From CANRIN01 sp964493515 (GTDB taxonomy: Bacteria > Bacillota > Clostridia > Oscillospirales > JAAYOS01): a stretch of 64,000 bases of DNA. The stretch lies in NCBI GenBank assembly GCA_964493515.1, contig CAZBNJ010000002.1:1-64000 (forward strand), given 5' to 3'. The notes beneath the pieces were generated by a model. It was not told the DNA's origin. It searched no databases and saw only the letters and a program-made list of their open reading frames with translations. Positions 42,587 through 51,138 of the stretch are shown here, piece by piece (positions within the stretch are counted from its first letter, which is position 1; the number at the start of each line of letters is the position of its first letter). The position numbers were made by a program, and so were the translations under genes.

Positions 42587-43510
42587 ATGCCGCTCGTAGG
42601 AACCAAAGAAATGTTCGCAAAGGCGTATGACGGTGGATACGCGATTGGCGCGTTCAACGTCAACAACATGGAGATCATCCAGGGCATAACCGAGGCAGCC
42701 AAGGAGGTCAACGCTCCGCTGATCCTCCAGGTGTCGAAGGGCGCCCGCGCGTATGCTAACCACACCTATCTCGTCAAGCTCGTCGAGGCAGCGATAATCG
42801 AGACCGGACTCCCGATCTGCCTGCATCTCGACCACGGCGACAGCTTCGAGACCTGCAAGAGCTGCATCGACGGCGGCTTTACTTCGGTCATGATCGACGC
42901 GTCGTCCAAGCCGTTTGAGGAGAACATCGAGATAACCAAGAAGGTCGTCGAGTACGCTCACGCCCACGGCGTGGTCGTCGAGGCCGAGCTTGGCACTCTC
43001 GCCGGCGTTGAGGACGAGGTCCAGGTCAGCGCCGAGGATTCGAGCTACACCCGTCCGGAAGAGGTCGAGGAGTTCGTGCAGAAGACCGGCTGCGACTCGC
43101 TGGCAATAGCCATCGGCACCAGCCACGGCGCGTACAAGTTCACCGCCGCTCAGTGCACCCGCAACGAGAAGGGCATACTCGTTCCGCCTCCGCTGCGCTT
43201 CGACGTGCTCGAGGAAGTCTCCAAGCGTCTGCCCGGCTTCCCGATAGTCCTCCACGGCTCCAGCTCGGTGCCGCAGGAGTACGTCAAGATGATAAACGAG
43301 AACGGCGGCAAGATGCCGGACGCCGTCGGCATTCCGGAGGAGCAGCTGCGCAAGGCGGCGACCCTGTCGGTCTGCAAGATAAACATCGACAGCGACCTGC
43401 GTCTGGCGATGACCGGAACCGTCCGTCAGTTCTTCAACGAGCATCCCGACAAGTTTGACCCGCGCGAGTATCTGAAGCCCGCCCGGGCCAACATCAAGGA
43501 GCTTGTCTAG
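42587..43510 (+). CDS. fba: Class II fructose-1,6-bisphosphate aldolase
   Basis: The 307-residue zinc-dependent aldolase splits fructose 1,6-bisphosphate into two triose phosphates, directly after PFK in glycolysis. YAIGAFNVNNMEIIQGI near residue 19, ICLHLDHGDSFETCKSCIDG near 80 with metal and catalytic residues, EAELGTLAGVEDEV near 131, and GTSHGAYKF and LHGSSSVP for the other zinc histidines are visible. AAAGGAG lies 8 bases before the ATG at 42587; an in-frame GTG sits two codons upstream. It has its own promoter and terminator although it lies next to pfkA. Confidence 0.97.
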   Translation: MPLVGTKEMFAKAYDGGYAIGAFNVNNMEIIQGITEAAKEVNAPLILQVSKGARAYANHTYLVKLVEAAIIETGLPICLHLDHGDSFETCKSCIDGGFTSVMIDASSKPFEENIEITKKVVEYAHAHGVVVEAELGTLAGVEDEVQVSAEDSSYTRPEEVEEFVQKTGCDSLAIAIGTSHGAYKFTAAQCTRNEKGILVPPPLRFDVLEEVSKRLPGFPIVLHGSSSVPQEYVKMINENGGKMPDAVGIPEEQLRKAATLSVCKINIDSDLRLAMTGTVRQFFNEHPDKFDPREYLKPARANIKELV

Positions 43511-43566
43511 CATAAGCTGACCGACGTTCTCGGCTGCGCAGGCAAGGCGTAAGCGAAAAACGAATG

Positions 43567-43600
43567 AAAAAGGACGGTGCATCTGCACCGTCCTTTGTGT
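43567..43600. terminator. Bidirectional terminator between fba and the CxxC membrane protein gene
   Basis: AAAGGACGGTGC and GCACCGTCCTTT pair perfectly around ATCT, with extra As before; the T run on the plus strand is interrupted by Gs. Confidence 0.85.
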
Positions 43601-43619
43601 TGTGCTCCGATGTCAGATA

Positions 43620-44558
43620 TCAACGGAACGAAAAGGCAGCTTCGCCGCACTTCGCACAGACCATCGTGTAGACGCTGTAAGTATACTCGTCGCCGTAGTA
43701 TTCGTCCACATAGGTGCTGGTTTCGCACTCACCGAGCAGGAAATCGTACGGATGCATATCGCCTCTTGCAGAACACCCCACGCAGGTTACCCAAGAGCTG
43801 ACCTTTCCGTTGTTTTCGGGTGTGCTTTCATAGAAATAGACATTTCCATTGCACATATAGGCGCGGTAGACGACATCCTTTTCGAGCTGCGAAGCATCGT
43901 CGTACAACGTCAGACCCTCGATGTTGGGAGTTTCCACCTCCCAACTGTCCTCGAAGGCGTGGCGTATCTCGTCGCTTAGACCACGCGGAATCACCTTGCC
44001 ATCCGCCTCAAATACCTGTCCCAGATAACCGCATATCGCGCAGACGAGCGTGCGCACGTTGAAGGTTTCCGGCTCGCTTGCCGACGGTCGCTGATAGCTG
44101 TATTCCACCGGGTTGGTAGGCGTCCAGACGAAGCTGTGGCATACTACGCATATACTACGCGACTCATCGTCGTCCGAGAAAGTATCGGATGATTCCATGG
44201 GTAGAGTGCGCGGGTTGGTGCCCTCCGGCAGCTCGTTGTACACATGGTAGAAGTACTCTGCCATTCTCGAACCGGATTCCGAAGGCTTGAGGTGGGTTTC
44301 AATCGTGTACAGCTTGCCGGTCTCAAGCTGCGTTATGTCGGATATGGACTCTTTGCCGGTCGACGCCTCTATCTGCTCAAGCGCGTTCATATGCACCTGC
44401 GCGCCGACGGTCACGACCGCTCCGATTGCCGCCGCTGCTGCGACTGCAACCGCGACCCGCCGCCACACTCGCCTTGGCTTATGCGCGCCGGCGAGGAACT
44501 CCGTCGCGTCGGGTATCTGTTCAACGGATAGCTCCTTCAAAAAGTCTCGATTTGTCAT
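43620..44558 (-). CDS. Membrane-anchored protein with four CxxC pairs, probable anti-sigma factor
   Basis: This 312-residue protein starts with about 33 cytoplasmic residues (MTNRDFLKELSVEQIPDATE, typical of short anti-sigma N-termini), one membrane helix at about 34-55, and a long outside domain. That domain holds four CxxC pairs: C137-C140, C173-C176, C259-C262 and C301-C304, plus lone C236 and C278, spaced like two related halves, as if binding zinc or iron or cycling between disulfides. It overlaps the sigma factor gene by four bases (ATGA), the usual place of a cognate anti-sigma factor. The anti-sigma role is inferred from position and topology; no ZAS-type HxxxCxxC motif is present. 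Ligand unknown. Confidence 0.72.
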   Translation of the reverse strand: MTNRDFLKELSVEQIPDATEFLAGAHKPRRVWRRVAVAVAAAAAIGAVVTVGAQVHMNALEQIEASTGKESISDITQLETGKLYTIETHLKPSESGSRMAEYFYHVYNELPEGTNPRTLPMESSDTFSDDDESRSICVVCHSFVWTPTNPVEYSYQRPSASEPETFNVRTLVCAICGYLGQVFEADGKVIPRGLSDEIRHAFEDSWEVETPNIEGLTLYDDASQLEKDVVYRAYMCNGNVYFYESTPENNGKVSSWVTCVGCSARGDMHPYDFLLGECETSTYVDEYYGDEYTYSVYTMVCAKCGEAAFSFR

Positions 44559-45091
44559 TGTATCACCTCAAACTCAAAGTTTTCGCGTATTTTCTTTAGC
44601 AATCGGTACAGCCGCGACTTGACGGTGGACTCGGGTATTCCCAGCTCGTCGGCGCACTCGGCAAGCGTCAGTTCCGCGCCGAAGTGGAGGTAGAACACCT
44701 GCCGGACCTCGTCGCTCTCGCCGTCGACGAACGCCCGCACCCGCTCGGCAAGGTCTCTCCGCGCGACCTCATCCTCCAGGACGAATCCGCTCGACAGCCA
44801 GCGTTCAAGCTCCTCGCCGTCGTCGTCGGTGAATTCCAGCGGCAGTTCAACGGCCTTTTGACTTCGCCGCCGCTTGCCGAGCCGCGACTTCGCGAGATTC
44901 CGCACGAACGCCTCCGCGTCGTCGATGTAGCCGACACCCTTGCGGCGCAGCGTTTTCAGCAGTTCCTCATACACCTCCTGAAAGAGGTCGTGCGCGTCGT
45001 CGGCACCTGCGTGCGCACGCAGCCAGCCGAGCGTCTGCCGCGCCGTCAGGTCGTATATCCTGCAAAACTCGTCCGCGATCTTTTGCCGCAC
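44555..45091 (-). CDS. ECF-type RNA polymerase sigma factor
   Basis: The 178-residue protein has sigma region 2 at residues about 10-80 (DAHDLFQEVYEELLKTLR) and region 4 at 120-170 (LTLAECADELGIPESTVKSRLYRLLKKIRE), the layout of extracytoplasmic-function sigma factors. It directs RNA polymerase to a special set of promoters in response to an envelope signal, here presumably sensed by the overlapping CxxC membrane protein. The start is GTG at 45091, with AAAGGAGG upstream. A TGAAAC element, similar to ECF -35 boxes, occurs on the minus strand at 45147-45152, but no matching -10 box was found at the right distance. Confidence 0.9.
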   Translation of the reverse strand: MRQKIADEFCRIYDLTARQTLGWLRAHAGADDAHDLFQEVYEELLKTLRRKGVGYIDDAEAFVRNLAKSRLGKRRRSQKAVELPLEFTDDDGEELERWLSSGFVLEDEVARRDLAERVRAFVDGESDEVRQVFYLHFGAELTLAECADELGIPESTVKSRLYRLLKKIRENFEFEVIQ

Positions 45092-45151
45092 CCTGTCGCC
45101 TCCTTTCGGACGTCCTGTGTTATATGTGCCGCTTTCGGCGGAAAAAGTTTC

Positions 45152-45184
45152 AAAAAAATCCGTCCCGAAGGGGACGGATTTTTG
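45152..45184. terminator. Terminator of the small cysteine-rich gene
   Basis: AAAAATCCGTCCC and GGGACGGATTTTT pair perfectly around GAAG; on the minus strand the T run ends the gene at 45197-45409, upstream of the sigma factor gene. Confidence 0.88.
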
Positions 45185-45196
45185 GGTATCTGCGCT

Positions 45197-45409
45197 CTAT
45201 TCCAACTTGAAATCGTCGTCGCTCAAGCCACGCGTCACAAGCTGCGGCTTTTTCAGCGGCGTGCGCTTGAGCGGGTCATATTTGAAGCGGCGACACCTGC
45301 CGTCCGCCTCTACGATGCCCTTTTTCTCGCACGCGACGGTGAAGTCGTCCACGCGAGCCGCTCGGGCACAATATGCGCATTTTGGTTCGATGTTCTTGCG
45401 AAACAGCAC
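45197..45409 (-). CDS. Small cysteine-containing conserved protein
   Basis: The 70-residue protein has C11-A-Y-C14 near the start and further cysteines at 27 and 39, then FKYDPLKRTPLKKPQ. Proteins of this pattern, ending in a basic YDPLKR segment, recur in Clostridia, and the four cysteines suggest a small zinc-binding fold. No function is known. A terminator follows, so it is separate from the sigma factor gene. Neither of its neighbours explains its role. Confidence 0.75.
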   Translation of the reverse strand: MLFRKNIEPKCAYCARAARVDDFTVACEKKGIVEADGRCRRFKYDPLKRTPLKKPQLVTRGLSDDDFKLE

Positions 45410-45486
45410 TGTCTCACCGCCTTTTTCCTGATGTTGGGAACGACCGAAACGGGTTCCGCAGATATTATATCACGCGAACCGTCCGC

Positions 45487-46638
45487 TCACAACCCCTTTT
45501 TGCGATATTTGTGCAGCACGCACCCGAGCCACAGCCATCCTACGCCTATCACCACGCCGCCCGCGCTCATCGCAAGCGCCGTGGGCAGAGTCATCGACGC
45601 CGCGCCCGCGACCTGTTCGGCGAGATAGCTGGACACCGGCTTCGCAAGCCCGAACGCTCCGCTGACGCACCACACGAGCGCCGCCGATATCGCGCCGTGC
45701 AGCAGCTTGCCGAGTATGTACGTCTTGGTCGAAAGCCCGCTCCGCCCGATGAAGCTGAGCACCTGGCAGTGTACGCTGAGTCCCGCCCATCCGAGCATGA
45801 ACGCCGCGAGCGCGAGTTCGGTGCGCATCCCGCCGGCGGCGCCTTTCAGCGACCACACGCCGCTGGATATCTCGATAAGCCCGGTCAGCAGCTGGCGCAC
45901 GGTCGTCTCGTCGACGAAGGGCAGCCGCGCGGCGATCGACGCGACCAGCGGTATCGCGCCGGTGAGGTAGAGCATCTTTATCACGACGGTGAAGAATATC
46001 ACGAACGCGCAGATGGCAAGCGTGGAGCCGAGTGCTCCCGCAACGCCGTTTGCGAACGCGGGCGCAAGTCCGACCGCCTGCGACGGCGCGGGAAGACGGC
46101 TGTCGGTCGAGCCGGAGCCGCGTCCCCAGAACCGAAACACAATGCCGACCAGGATGCTCGCGACCGCGTGCGCGAGGTAGAGCAGCAGTCCCACGCCGCT
46201 CGAGCCGAACACTCCCGCGCCGACCACGCCGAGGATGAACGCCGGGCCGGAGTTGTTGCAGAACGCCAGCATCCGCTCCGCCTCGGTCTTGGTGCAAAGC
46301 CCGCCCTCGTACAGCGATATCGCTGTCTTTGCGCCGGTGGGATAGCCGCCGACGAATCCGAGCGCAAGCGCCGTTGCGCACGCTCCGCTGACCCCGAACA
46401 GTGGACGCATCACCCGCTCGAACGCCGCGCCGATGTACTTGGCAAATCCCAGCTCGACTATCATCTGCGACAGCACGAAGAAGGGGAAAAGGGACGGGAT
46501 TATCACGTCGGCGCAGAGCTTCAGCCCGTCCTTTGCGTAGGATATCGCGTCGGTCGGACGCAGCATCAGCGCGAGCATCGCCGCAAGGACGAGCAGCGCG
46601 GACGCGGCACGCCCCGCACGATGTCGAAGCCTGTTCAC
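45487..46638 (-). CDS. ylbJ: Sporulation integral membrane protein YlbJ (nucleoside-recognition domain)
   Basis: The 383-residue membrane protein has two Gate-type halves; VGGYPTGAKTAISLYEGG near residue 95 and ERMLAFCNNSGPAFILGVVG near 121 match YlbJ, which Bacillus needs for spore cortex formation. It has about eight to ten membrane segments and a likely N-terminal signal anchor. The start is GTG at 46638 with AAAGGAGGTG 8 bases upstream; no ATG fits. It diverges from yqfC, another sporulation gene, by 111 bases, in which no SigA promoter is evident, in line with a sporulation sigma factor. Confidence 0.9.
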   Translation of the reverse strand: MNRLRHRAGRAASALLVLAAMLALMLRPTDAISYAKDGLKLCADVIIPSLFPFFVLSQMIVELGFAKYIGAAFERVMRPLFGVSGACATALALGFVGGYPTGAKTAISLYEGGLCTKTEAERMLAFCNNSGPAFILGVVGAGVFGSSGVGLLLYLAHAVASILVGIVFRFWGRGSGSTDSRLPAPSQAVGLAPAFANGVAGALGSTLAICAFVIFFTVVIKMLYLTGAIPLVASIAARLPFVDETTVRQLLTGLIEISSGVWSLKGAAGGMRTELALAAFMLGWAGLSVHCQVLSFIGRSGLSTKTYILGKLLHGAISAALVWCVSGAFGLAKPVSSYLAEQVAGAASMTLPTALAMSAGGVVIGVGWLWLGCVLHKYRKKGL

Positions 46639-46749
46639 AAAAAGCACCTCCTTTGAGGGATAGACAGGACAATAATACGCCGAGAAAACACGTCTTATCC
46701 GTGCGGACGCGGCATAAATTTGCATGAGTGAATGGCGAGGAGGCGCGAA

Positions 46750-47028
46750 ATGAAGAAACCTGTCAAAAATGCGCTCTTCCGTGTGGCAGAGGCGTTCGAC
46801 CTGCCCGCCGACGCGGTGGCGGGTGTCGCGAGGGTGGAGATAGTCGGCGCGCGCGAGCTGATAGTGGCAAACCACGGAGGCATAATCGAGTATACGCCCG
46901 AGCTGGTCGCGGTAAGCGGGGGCGAGGCGATAATCGAGGTACACGGCGTGGGGTTCGAGCTGCTGTCGATGAGCGCGACCGAGCTTGCGGTGCGCGGGCG
47001 GATCTTTTCGGTGGAATATAAGTATTGA
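46750..47028 (+). CDS. yqfC: Sporulation protein YqfC
   Basis: The 92-residue protein belongs to the YabP/YqfC family: FDLPADAVAGVARVEIVGAR at residues 14-33 and VHGVGFELLSMSATELAVRG near residue 60 are characteristic. Bacillus yqfC and yqfD are transcribed under SigE in the mother cell during sporulation. GAGGAGG precedes the ATG at 46750 by 8 bases. yqfD begins 9 bases after its stop codon. Confidence 0.9.
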   Translation: MKKPVKNALFRVAEAFDLPADAVAGVARVEIVGARELIVANHGGIIEYTPELVAVSGGEAIIEVHGVGFELLSMSATELAVRGRIFSVEYKY

Positions 47029-47037
47029 GGTGACGGG

Positions 47038-48261
47038 ATGCTGAAGGTCGTCAACTTTTTTCGAGGATATCTTGAGGTGCGGGTCAGCGGCCCGTATCCC
47101 GAGCGATTTCTGAACATATGCGCGCGAAGCGGCGTCGCGTTCTGGCGGCTGAAACGGACGGAGGAGGGCGACTACATCGCGCGTGTGCGCAGGCAGGGGC
47201 TCGAGCCGCTCAAAAACCTGGCGGAGCGCGCGATGTGCACGGTCAAGGTCGAGCGCAATGTGGGAATGCCCTTCTTTCTCATGCGCTATGTGCACCGATA
47301 CGCGTTCATCATAGGGATGGTGTGCTGCGTCGCCGCGGTGTGGGCGACGTCGCTTCGGCTGTGGGAGTTTGAGGTGGTAGGCTGCGAGACGATAGACGAG
47401 GCGCTGGTGCTGTCCACTCTTGAGGAGCTGGGCGTCGGAGTGGGCACCCTTCGCAGCGACGTGGACGTCGATATGCTCGAGACAAAAATGCTGCTGAAGA
47501 TACGCGACCTGCGCTGGTTCACGATAAACATGACCGGCAGCCACGCTACGGTGGAGATACGCGAGCGCGCGCCGGTGCCGGATATGCTCGACCGATCGTT
47601 ACCGTCAAACGTGGTAGCGAGCCGCGCGGGGGTAATCGAGAGCGTCGTCGCGCTGGAGGGCGATCCGCTGGTGGAGCCGGGCGCGACGGTGCAGGAGGGC
47701 GAGCTGCTGATAAGCGGCGTTCGGGACATGAACAACGAGAAAATCGGCACGAGCTACGGCGTAAATCTCGTCCGTGCTCGCGGCGAGGTAGTGGCGCGGA
47801 CATGGTATGTTCTGACCGCGAAAGCGCCGCTTGTCGTGCGCGAAAAGACGTACACAGGGGTCGAGCAGACCCGCCGAACGGTAATTATCGGAAAAAACCG
47901 CATAAATCTTTTTCTAAACAGTGGAATTTCGTTTGCCGAATGTGATAAAATGGTGGAGAGGGTGCGGCTTACCATTCCCGGCGGACTTGCGCTGCCGGTG
48001 GAGATAGAGACCGCGACCTACTCGGAGTACTCGTCCGCCGAGGTCGAACGTGATGCCATCGACGTGGAGGACGAGCTGCGCGCCGCGCTCGGCGACCGTC
48101 TGGCACTTGCGACCGACGGCGAGCTTGTGAGCGCCGACTTTGAGTTTACCGAGGCGGACGGGATGCTCGTCGCAGTGATGACCGCCGAGGTTCGGGAGGA
48201 TATAGCAAAAGAAGTGGACATACCCGGTTTTGCCGGAGAAGGCACGGAGGACAATGAATGA
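47038..48261 (+). CDS. yqfD: Sporulation protein YqfD
   Basis: The 407-residue protein has a soluble N-terminal third, one membrane segment near residues 83-105 (FIIGMVCCVAAVWATSLRLW) and a long outer domain that includes a POTRA-like region (WEFEVVGCETIDEALVLSTL). This is the YqfD layout; the family is conserved in endospore formers and its precise role is unclear. It overlaps phoH by four bases (ATGA) and so links sporulation genes with the phoH-recO run. Confidence 0.93.
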   Translation: MLKVVNFFRGYLEVRVSGPYPERFLNICARSGVAFWRLKRTEEGDYIARVRRQGLEPLKNLAERAMCTVKVERNVGMPFFLMRYVHRYAFIIGMVCCVAAVWATSLRLWEFEVVGCETIDEALVLSTLEELGVGVGTLRSDVDVDMLETKMLLKIRDLRWFTINMTGSHATVEIRERAPVPDMLDRSLPSNVVASRAGVIESVVALEGDPLVEPGATVQEGELLISGVRDMNNEKIGTSYGVNLVRARGEVVARTWYVLTAKAPLVVREKTYTGVEQTRRTVIIGKNRINLFLNSGISFAECDKMVERVRLTIPGGLALPVEIETATYSEYSSAEVERDAIDVEDELRAALGDRLALATDGELVSADFEFTEADGMLVAVMTAEVREDIAKEVDIPGFAGEGTEDNE

Positions 48262-49250
48262 TAGAACAGATAATAGACATTGAACGAATAGACGACATGA
48301 TAGGCATATTCGGGTCGTTCGACGAGAATATGCGCGAGGTGGAGAAGGAGACCGGCGCGAGCGTCATAAGCCGAGGCGGCGAGCTGAAGATAAGCGGCGA
48401 GCCGGAACAGGTGATGCTCGCTGTGAAGGGGATAAACTCGCTGCTCGACCTGGTGTCGCGCGGCGAACAGGTGGATCTCGGCACGGTGCGCTATGTCATA
48501 GGACTTGCACGCGACGGCAGGGAGAAGGAGGTCGCCGAGGTCGCGCAGGACGTGCTCTGCGTCACCGCGAAGGGCAAGCCGATAAAGCCAAAGACGGTGG
48601 GACAGAAGCACTACGTCGACGCGATACTCAAAAACACGATAACCGTGGGCGTGGGACCCGCCGGCACCGGAAAGACATATCTCGCGGTGGCGGCGGCGGT
48701 GGCGGCGTTCCGTTCCAAGCAGGTCAGCCGCATAATCCTCACCCGACCGGCGGTGGAGGCTGGCGAGAAGCTGGGCTTCCTGCCCGGTGACCTTCAGAAC
48801 AAGGTCGACCCGTATCTCCGTCCGCTGTACGACGGACTGTTCGAGATGTTCGGCGCGGAGGGGTACGCCAAGAACCTGGAGCGCGGGAACATAGAGGTCG
48901 CGCCGCTCGCGTATATGCGCGGACGCACGCTGGACGACAGCTTCATAATCCTCGACGAGGCGCAGAACACGTCGCGCGAGCAGATGAAGATGTTCCTGAC
49001 CCGCATAGGCTTTGGCTCAAAGGTGGTCATAACCGGAGACGTGACGCAGATAGACCTGCCAAAGGACAAGACGAGCGGACTGAAGGACGCGATACGCATA
49101 CTCGACGGCATAGATGACATCGCGATATGTCAGCTCACCGCAAAGGACGTCGTGCGCCACGTCCTGGTGCAGAAGATAATCGCGGCTTACGAGAAGGCGG
49201 AAAAGGCGTCGGCGACCGCAAAGCGTCCGATGCCGCTGAAGCGTCGATGA
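48258..49250 (+). CDS. phoH: PhoH-family ATPase
   Basis: The 330-residue protein has an N-terminal KH-like part (residues 1-105) and a P-loop NTPase domain with VGPAGTGKTYLAVAAA near residue 130, RPAVEAGEKLGFLPGDL near 163 and FIILDEAQNTSREQMKMFL near 230. PhoH-like proteins are ATPases linked with RNA processing, and often neighbour ybeY, as here (four-base overlap). yqfF/pgpH, which lies between phoH and ybeY in Bacillus, is absent. Confidence 0.94.
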   Translation: MIEQIIDIERIDDMIGIFGSFDENMREVEKETGASVISRGGELKISGEPEQVMLAVKGINSLLDLVSRGEQVDLGTVRYVIGLARDGREKEVAEVAQDVLCVTAKGKPIKPKTVGQKHYVDAILKNTITVGVGPAGTGKTYLAVAAAVAAFRSKQVSRIILTRPAVEAGEKLGFLPGDLQNKVDPYLRPLYDGLFEMFGAEGYAKNLERGNIEVAPLAYMRGRTLDDSFIILDEAQNTSREQMKMFLTRIGFGSKVVITGDVTQIDLPKDKTSGLKDAIRILDGIDDIAICQLTAKDVVRHVLVQKIIAAYEKAEKASATAKRPMPLKRR

Positions 49251-49753
49251 GCGCGCGAAAGACCCATCGCGTCGGGGTGTCGGCATACGGCGCGACGGCG
49301 AGCGTCGAGCAGAAGAGGATACTTCGCCGCGCGGTGGAGGGTGCGCTTGAGAGCGAACACATCTCAACGCCCTGCGCGGTGGAGATATACACCACCGACG
49401 ACAGCGGGATACACGCGCTCAACCTTGAGCGCCGCGGGGTGGACAAGCCCACCGACGTGCTCTCCTTTCCGATGCTCGAACTGATGCCGGGTGAGATGCC
49501 GCAGCCCGAACCGTGGGAGCTGGACGAAAACGGACGCGTGCTGCTCGGCGAGATGGTGATAAGCCTCGAGCGCGCGGCGGCGCAGGCGAAGGAGTACGGG
49601 CACGGCATAGAGCGGGAGCTGGCATTCCTCGCGGTACACTCGACGCTGCACCTGCTCGGCTACGACCACGAGCGCGGCAAAGCGGACGAGAAGCTGCAAT
49701 TTGGCAGACAGGAAGAGATTCTGAACGAAATGGGGATAAGTCGTGGGAATTAA
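49247..49753 (+). CDS. ybeY: Endoribonuclease YbeY (rRNA maturation)
   Basis: The 168-residue metalloenzyme matures 16S rRNA 3' ends and takes part in ribosome quality control. The metal-binding motif is HSTLHLLGYDH (H-x3-H-x5-H) near residue 126, and RGVDKPTDVLSFPM near 62 is the other signature. The start overlaps the phoH stop (ATGA). There is a 15-residue insert (ELMPGEMPQPEPWEL) between these motifs, common in Clostridia. Confidence 0.95.
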   Translation: MSARKTHRVGVSAYGATASVEQKRILRRAVEGALESEHISTPCAVEIYTTDDSGIHALNLERRGVDKPTDVLSFPMLELMPGEMPQPEPWELDENGRVLLGEMVISLERAAAQAKEYGHGIERELAFLAVHSTLHLLGYDHERGKADEKLQFGRQEEILNEMGISRGN

Positions 49754-50261
49754 AAAGTTTTTCGGCGCGGTGCGCGACGCGTGGCACGGCATATGCACTG
49801 CGGTAGAGCTGGGCAGGAACATACGGCTCGAGCTGCTCGCCGCCGCGTGGGCGATGCTTTTGGTGTGGACGAGCGGCTACGGAAGGTGGTACTACATAGC
49901 GGTGCTCGGCGTGTGCGCGCTGGTGCTCGGCGCGGAGTGCATGAACACCGCGGTGGAAAAGCTGTGTGACCGCGTGACGACCGAGCGCGACGACCTGATA
50001 CACAAGGTAAAGGACATGGCGGCGGGAGCGGTGCTGATATGCGCGTTCGTTGCGCTGTGCGTGGCGCTGTTCCTGTTCGTGGACCTCGACTTCTGGAAGG
50101 CGGTGCTGCACAGCATCGGAGATAACAAGGGCTGGGCGGCGGTGGCGCTCATCGCGATACCGATAGGGGCGTTCATCATGGCGTTCATCCCGCCGAAAAC
50201 CGAAGAAAATACCGAAAAAGATCCCGAAAACGGGGAGGATAAAGAGAATGGCGATAACTAA
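49743..50261 (+). CDS. dgkA: Undecaprenol/diacylglycerol kinase, DgkA family
   Basis: The 172-residue protein has three or four membrane helices and the motif GAECMNTAVEKLCDRVTTE near residue 60 with catalytic glutamates, then HKVKDMAAGAVL. In Firmicutes these enzymes phosphorylate undecaprenol, recycling the cell-wall lipid carrier. A tail of about 50 residues includes another hydrophobic stretch and an acidic end. The start is GTG at 49743, inside the end of ybeY by 11 bases with GGGGA upstream; era begins 14 bases before its stop. Confidence 0.92.
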   Translation: MGIKKFFGAVRDAWHGICTAVELGRNIRLELLAAAWAMLLVWTSGYGRWYYIAVLGVCALVLGAECMNTAVEKLCDRVTTERDDLIHKVKDMAAGAVLICAFVALCVALFLFVDLDFWKAVLHSIGDNKGWAAVALIAIPIGAFIMAFIPPKTEENTEKDPENGEDKENGDN

Positions 50262-51138
50262 AAACGGCATGTATGTCATCTGCGGACGGCCGAACGTGGG
50301 CAAGAGCACGCTCGCAAACGCGCTTGCCGGCGAGAAGGTGGCTATCGTCACCTCCAAGCCGCAGACCACCCGCAACCGCATCACGGCGGTCTGCGAGCGC
50401 GGGGACACGCAGTTTGTGTTCATGGACACGCCCGGCTTTCACAAGGCGCGCAACAAGCTCGGCGAGTACATGAACGACGTCGTGCGCGAGAGCGTCGCCG
50501 ATGTGGACGCGGCGGTGCTGGTCGTCGAGCCGGAGCCGGAGGTCGGCAAGCCGGAGGCGATACTCATCGACCGGATCCGCGAGATGAAGCTGCCGGCGGT
50601 GCTGGTCATAAATAAGAGGGACACGATAAAGCCGCCGGAGGTGCTCGGCGTGATAGCCGCCTACCAAAAGGCGTACGACTTTGTGGAATATCTGCCGATA
50701 TCGGCGAAATTGGGCGAGGGTGTGGACACGCTCTTGGACGTGCTCGCAAAGTTTGCGCAGGAGGGCGGCGCGCTCTATCCGTCGGACATGGCAAGCGATC
50801 AGACCGAGCGCCAGATAGCCGCCGAAACGATACGCGAAAAGATGCTGATATGCCTTGAACGCGAGGTGCCGCACGGTGTCGCGGTTGCGATAGAGCGGTA
50901 CGAGCGGGAGGACGGGATACTGAACATATCCGCGACCATCTACTGCGAAAAGGAGAGCCACAAGGGGATAATCATCGGCGCGAAGGGCGCGATGCTGAAG
51001 CGCATCGGCGAGCTTGCGCGCGAGGAGCTTGAACGCGCGCGCGGCGAGAAGATATTCCTTGAGACGTGGGTCAAGGTCAAGGAGAACTGGCGGGACAGTG
51101 TCGCGCAGCTGAAAAACTTCGGTTATGCCGAATCCTGA
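50248..51138 (+). CDS. era: GTPase Era
   Basis: The 296-residue GTPase binds the 3' end of 16S rRNA and helps 30S assembly. The motifs are G1 GRPNVGKST at residues 12-20, G3 DTPGF near 60, G4 NKRD near 122, and a C-terminal KH domain with IIIGAKGAMLKRIGELAREE near 247. It begins 14 bases inside dgkA and its last 14 bases overlap recO. Confidence 0.97.
   Translation: MAITKNGMYVICGRPNVGKSTLANALAGEKVAIVTSKPQTTRNRITAVCERGDTQFVFMDTPGFHKARNKLGEYMNDVVRESVADVDAAVLVVEPEPEVGKPEAILIDRIREMKLPAVLVINKRDTIKPPEVLGVIAAYQKAYDFVEYLPISAKLGEGVDTLLDVLAKFAQEGGALYPSDMASDQTERQIAAETIREKMLICLEREVPHGVAVAIERYEREDGILNISATIYCEKESHKGIIIGAKGAMLKRIGELAREELERARGEKIFLETWVKVKENWRDSVAQLKNFGYAES

Noticed and set aside
45119..45152. 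Autoregulated ECF promoter for the sigma factor gene
   Set aside because: TGAAAC is present, but the nearest possible -10 sequence lies 22 bases away, too far for ECF promoters.
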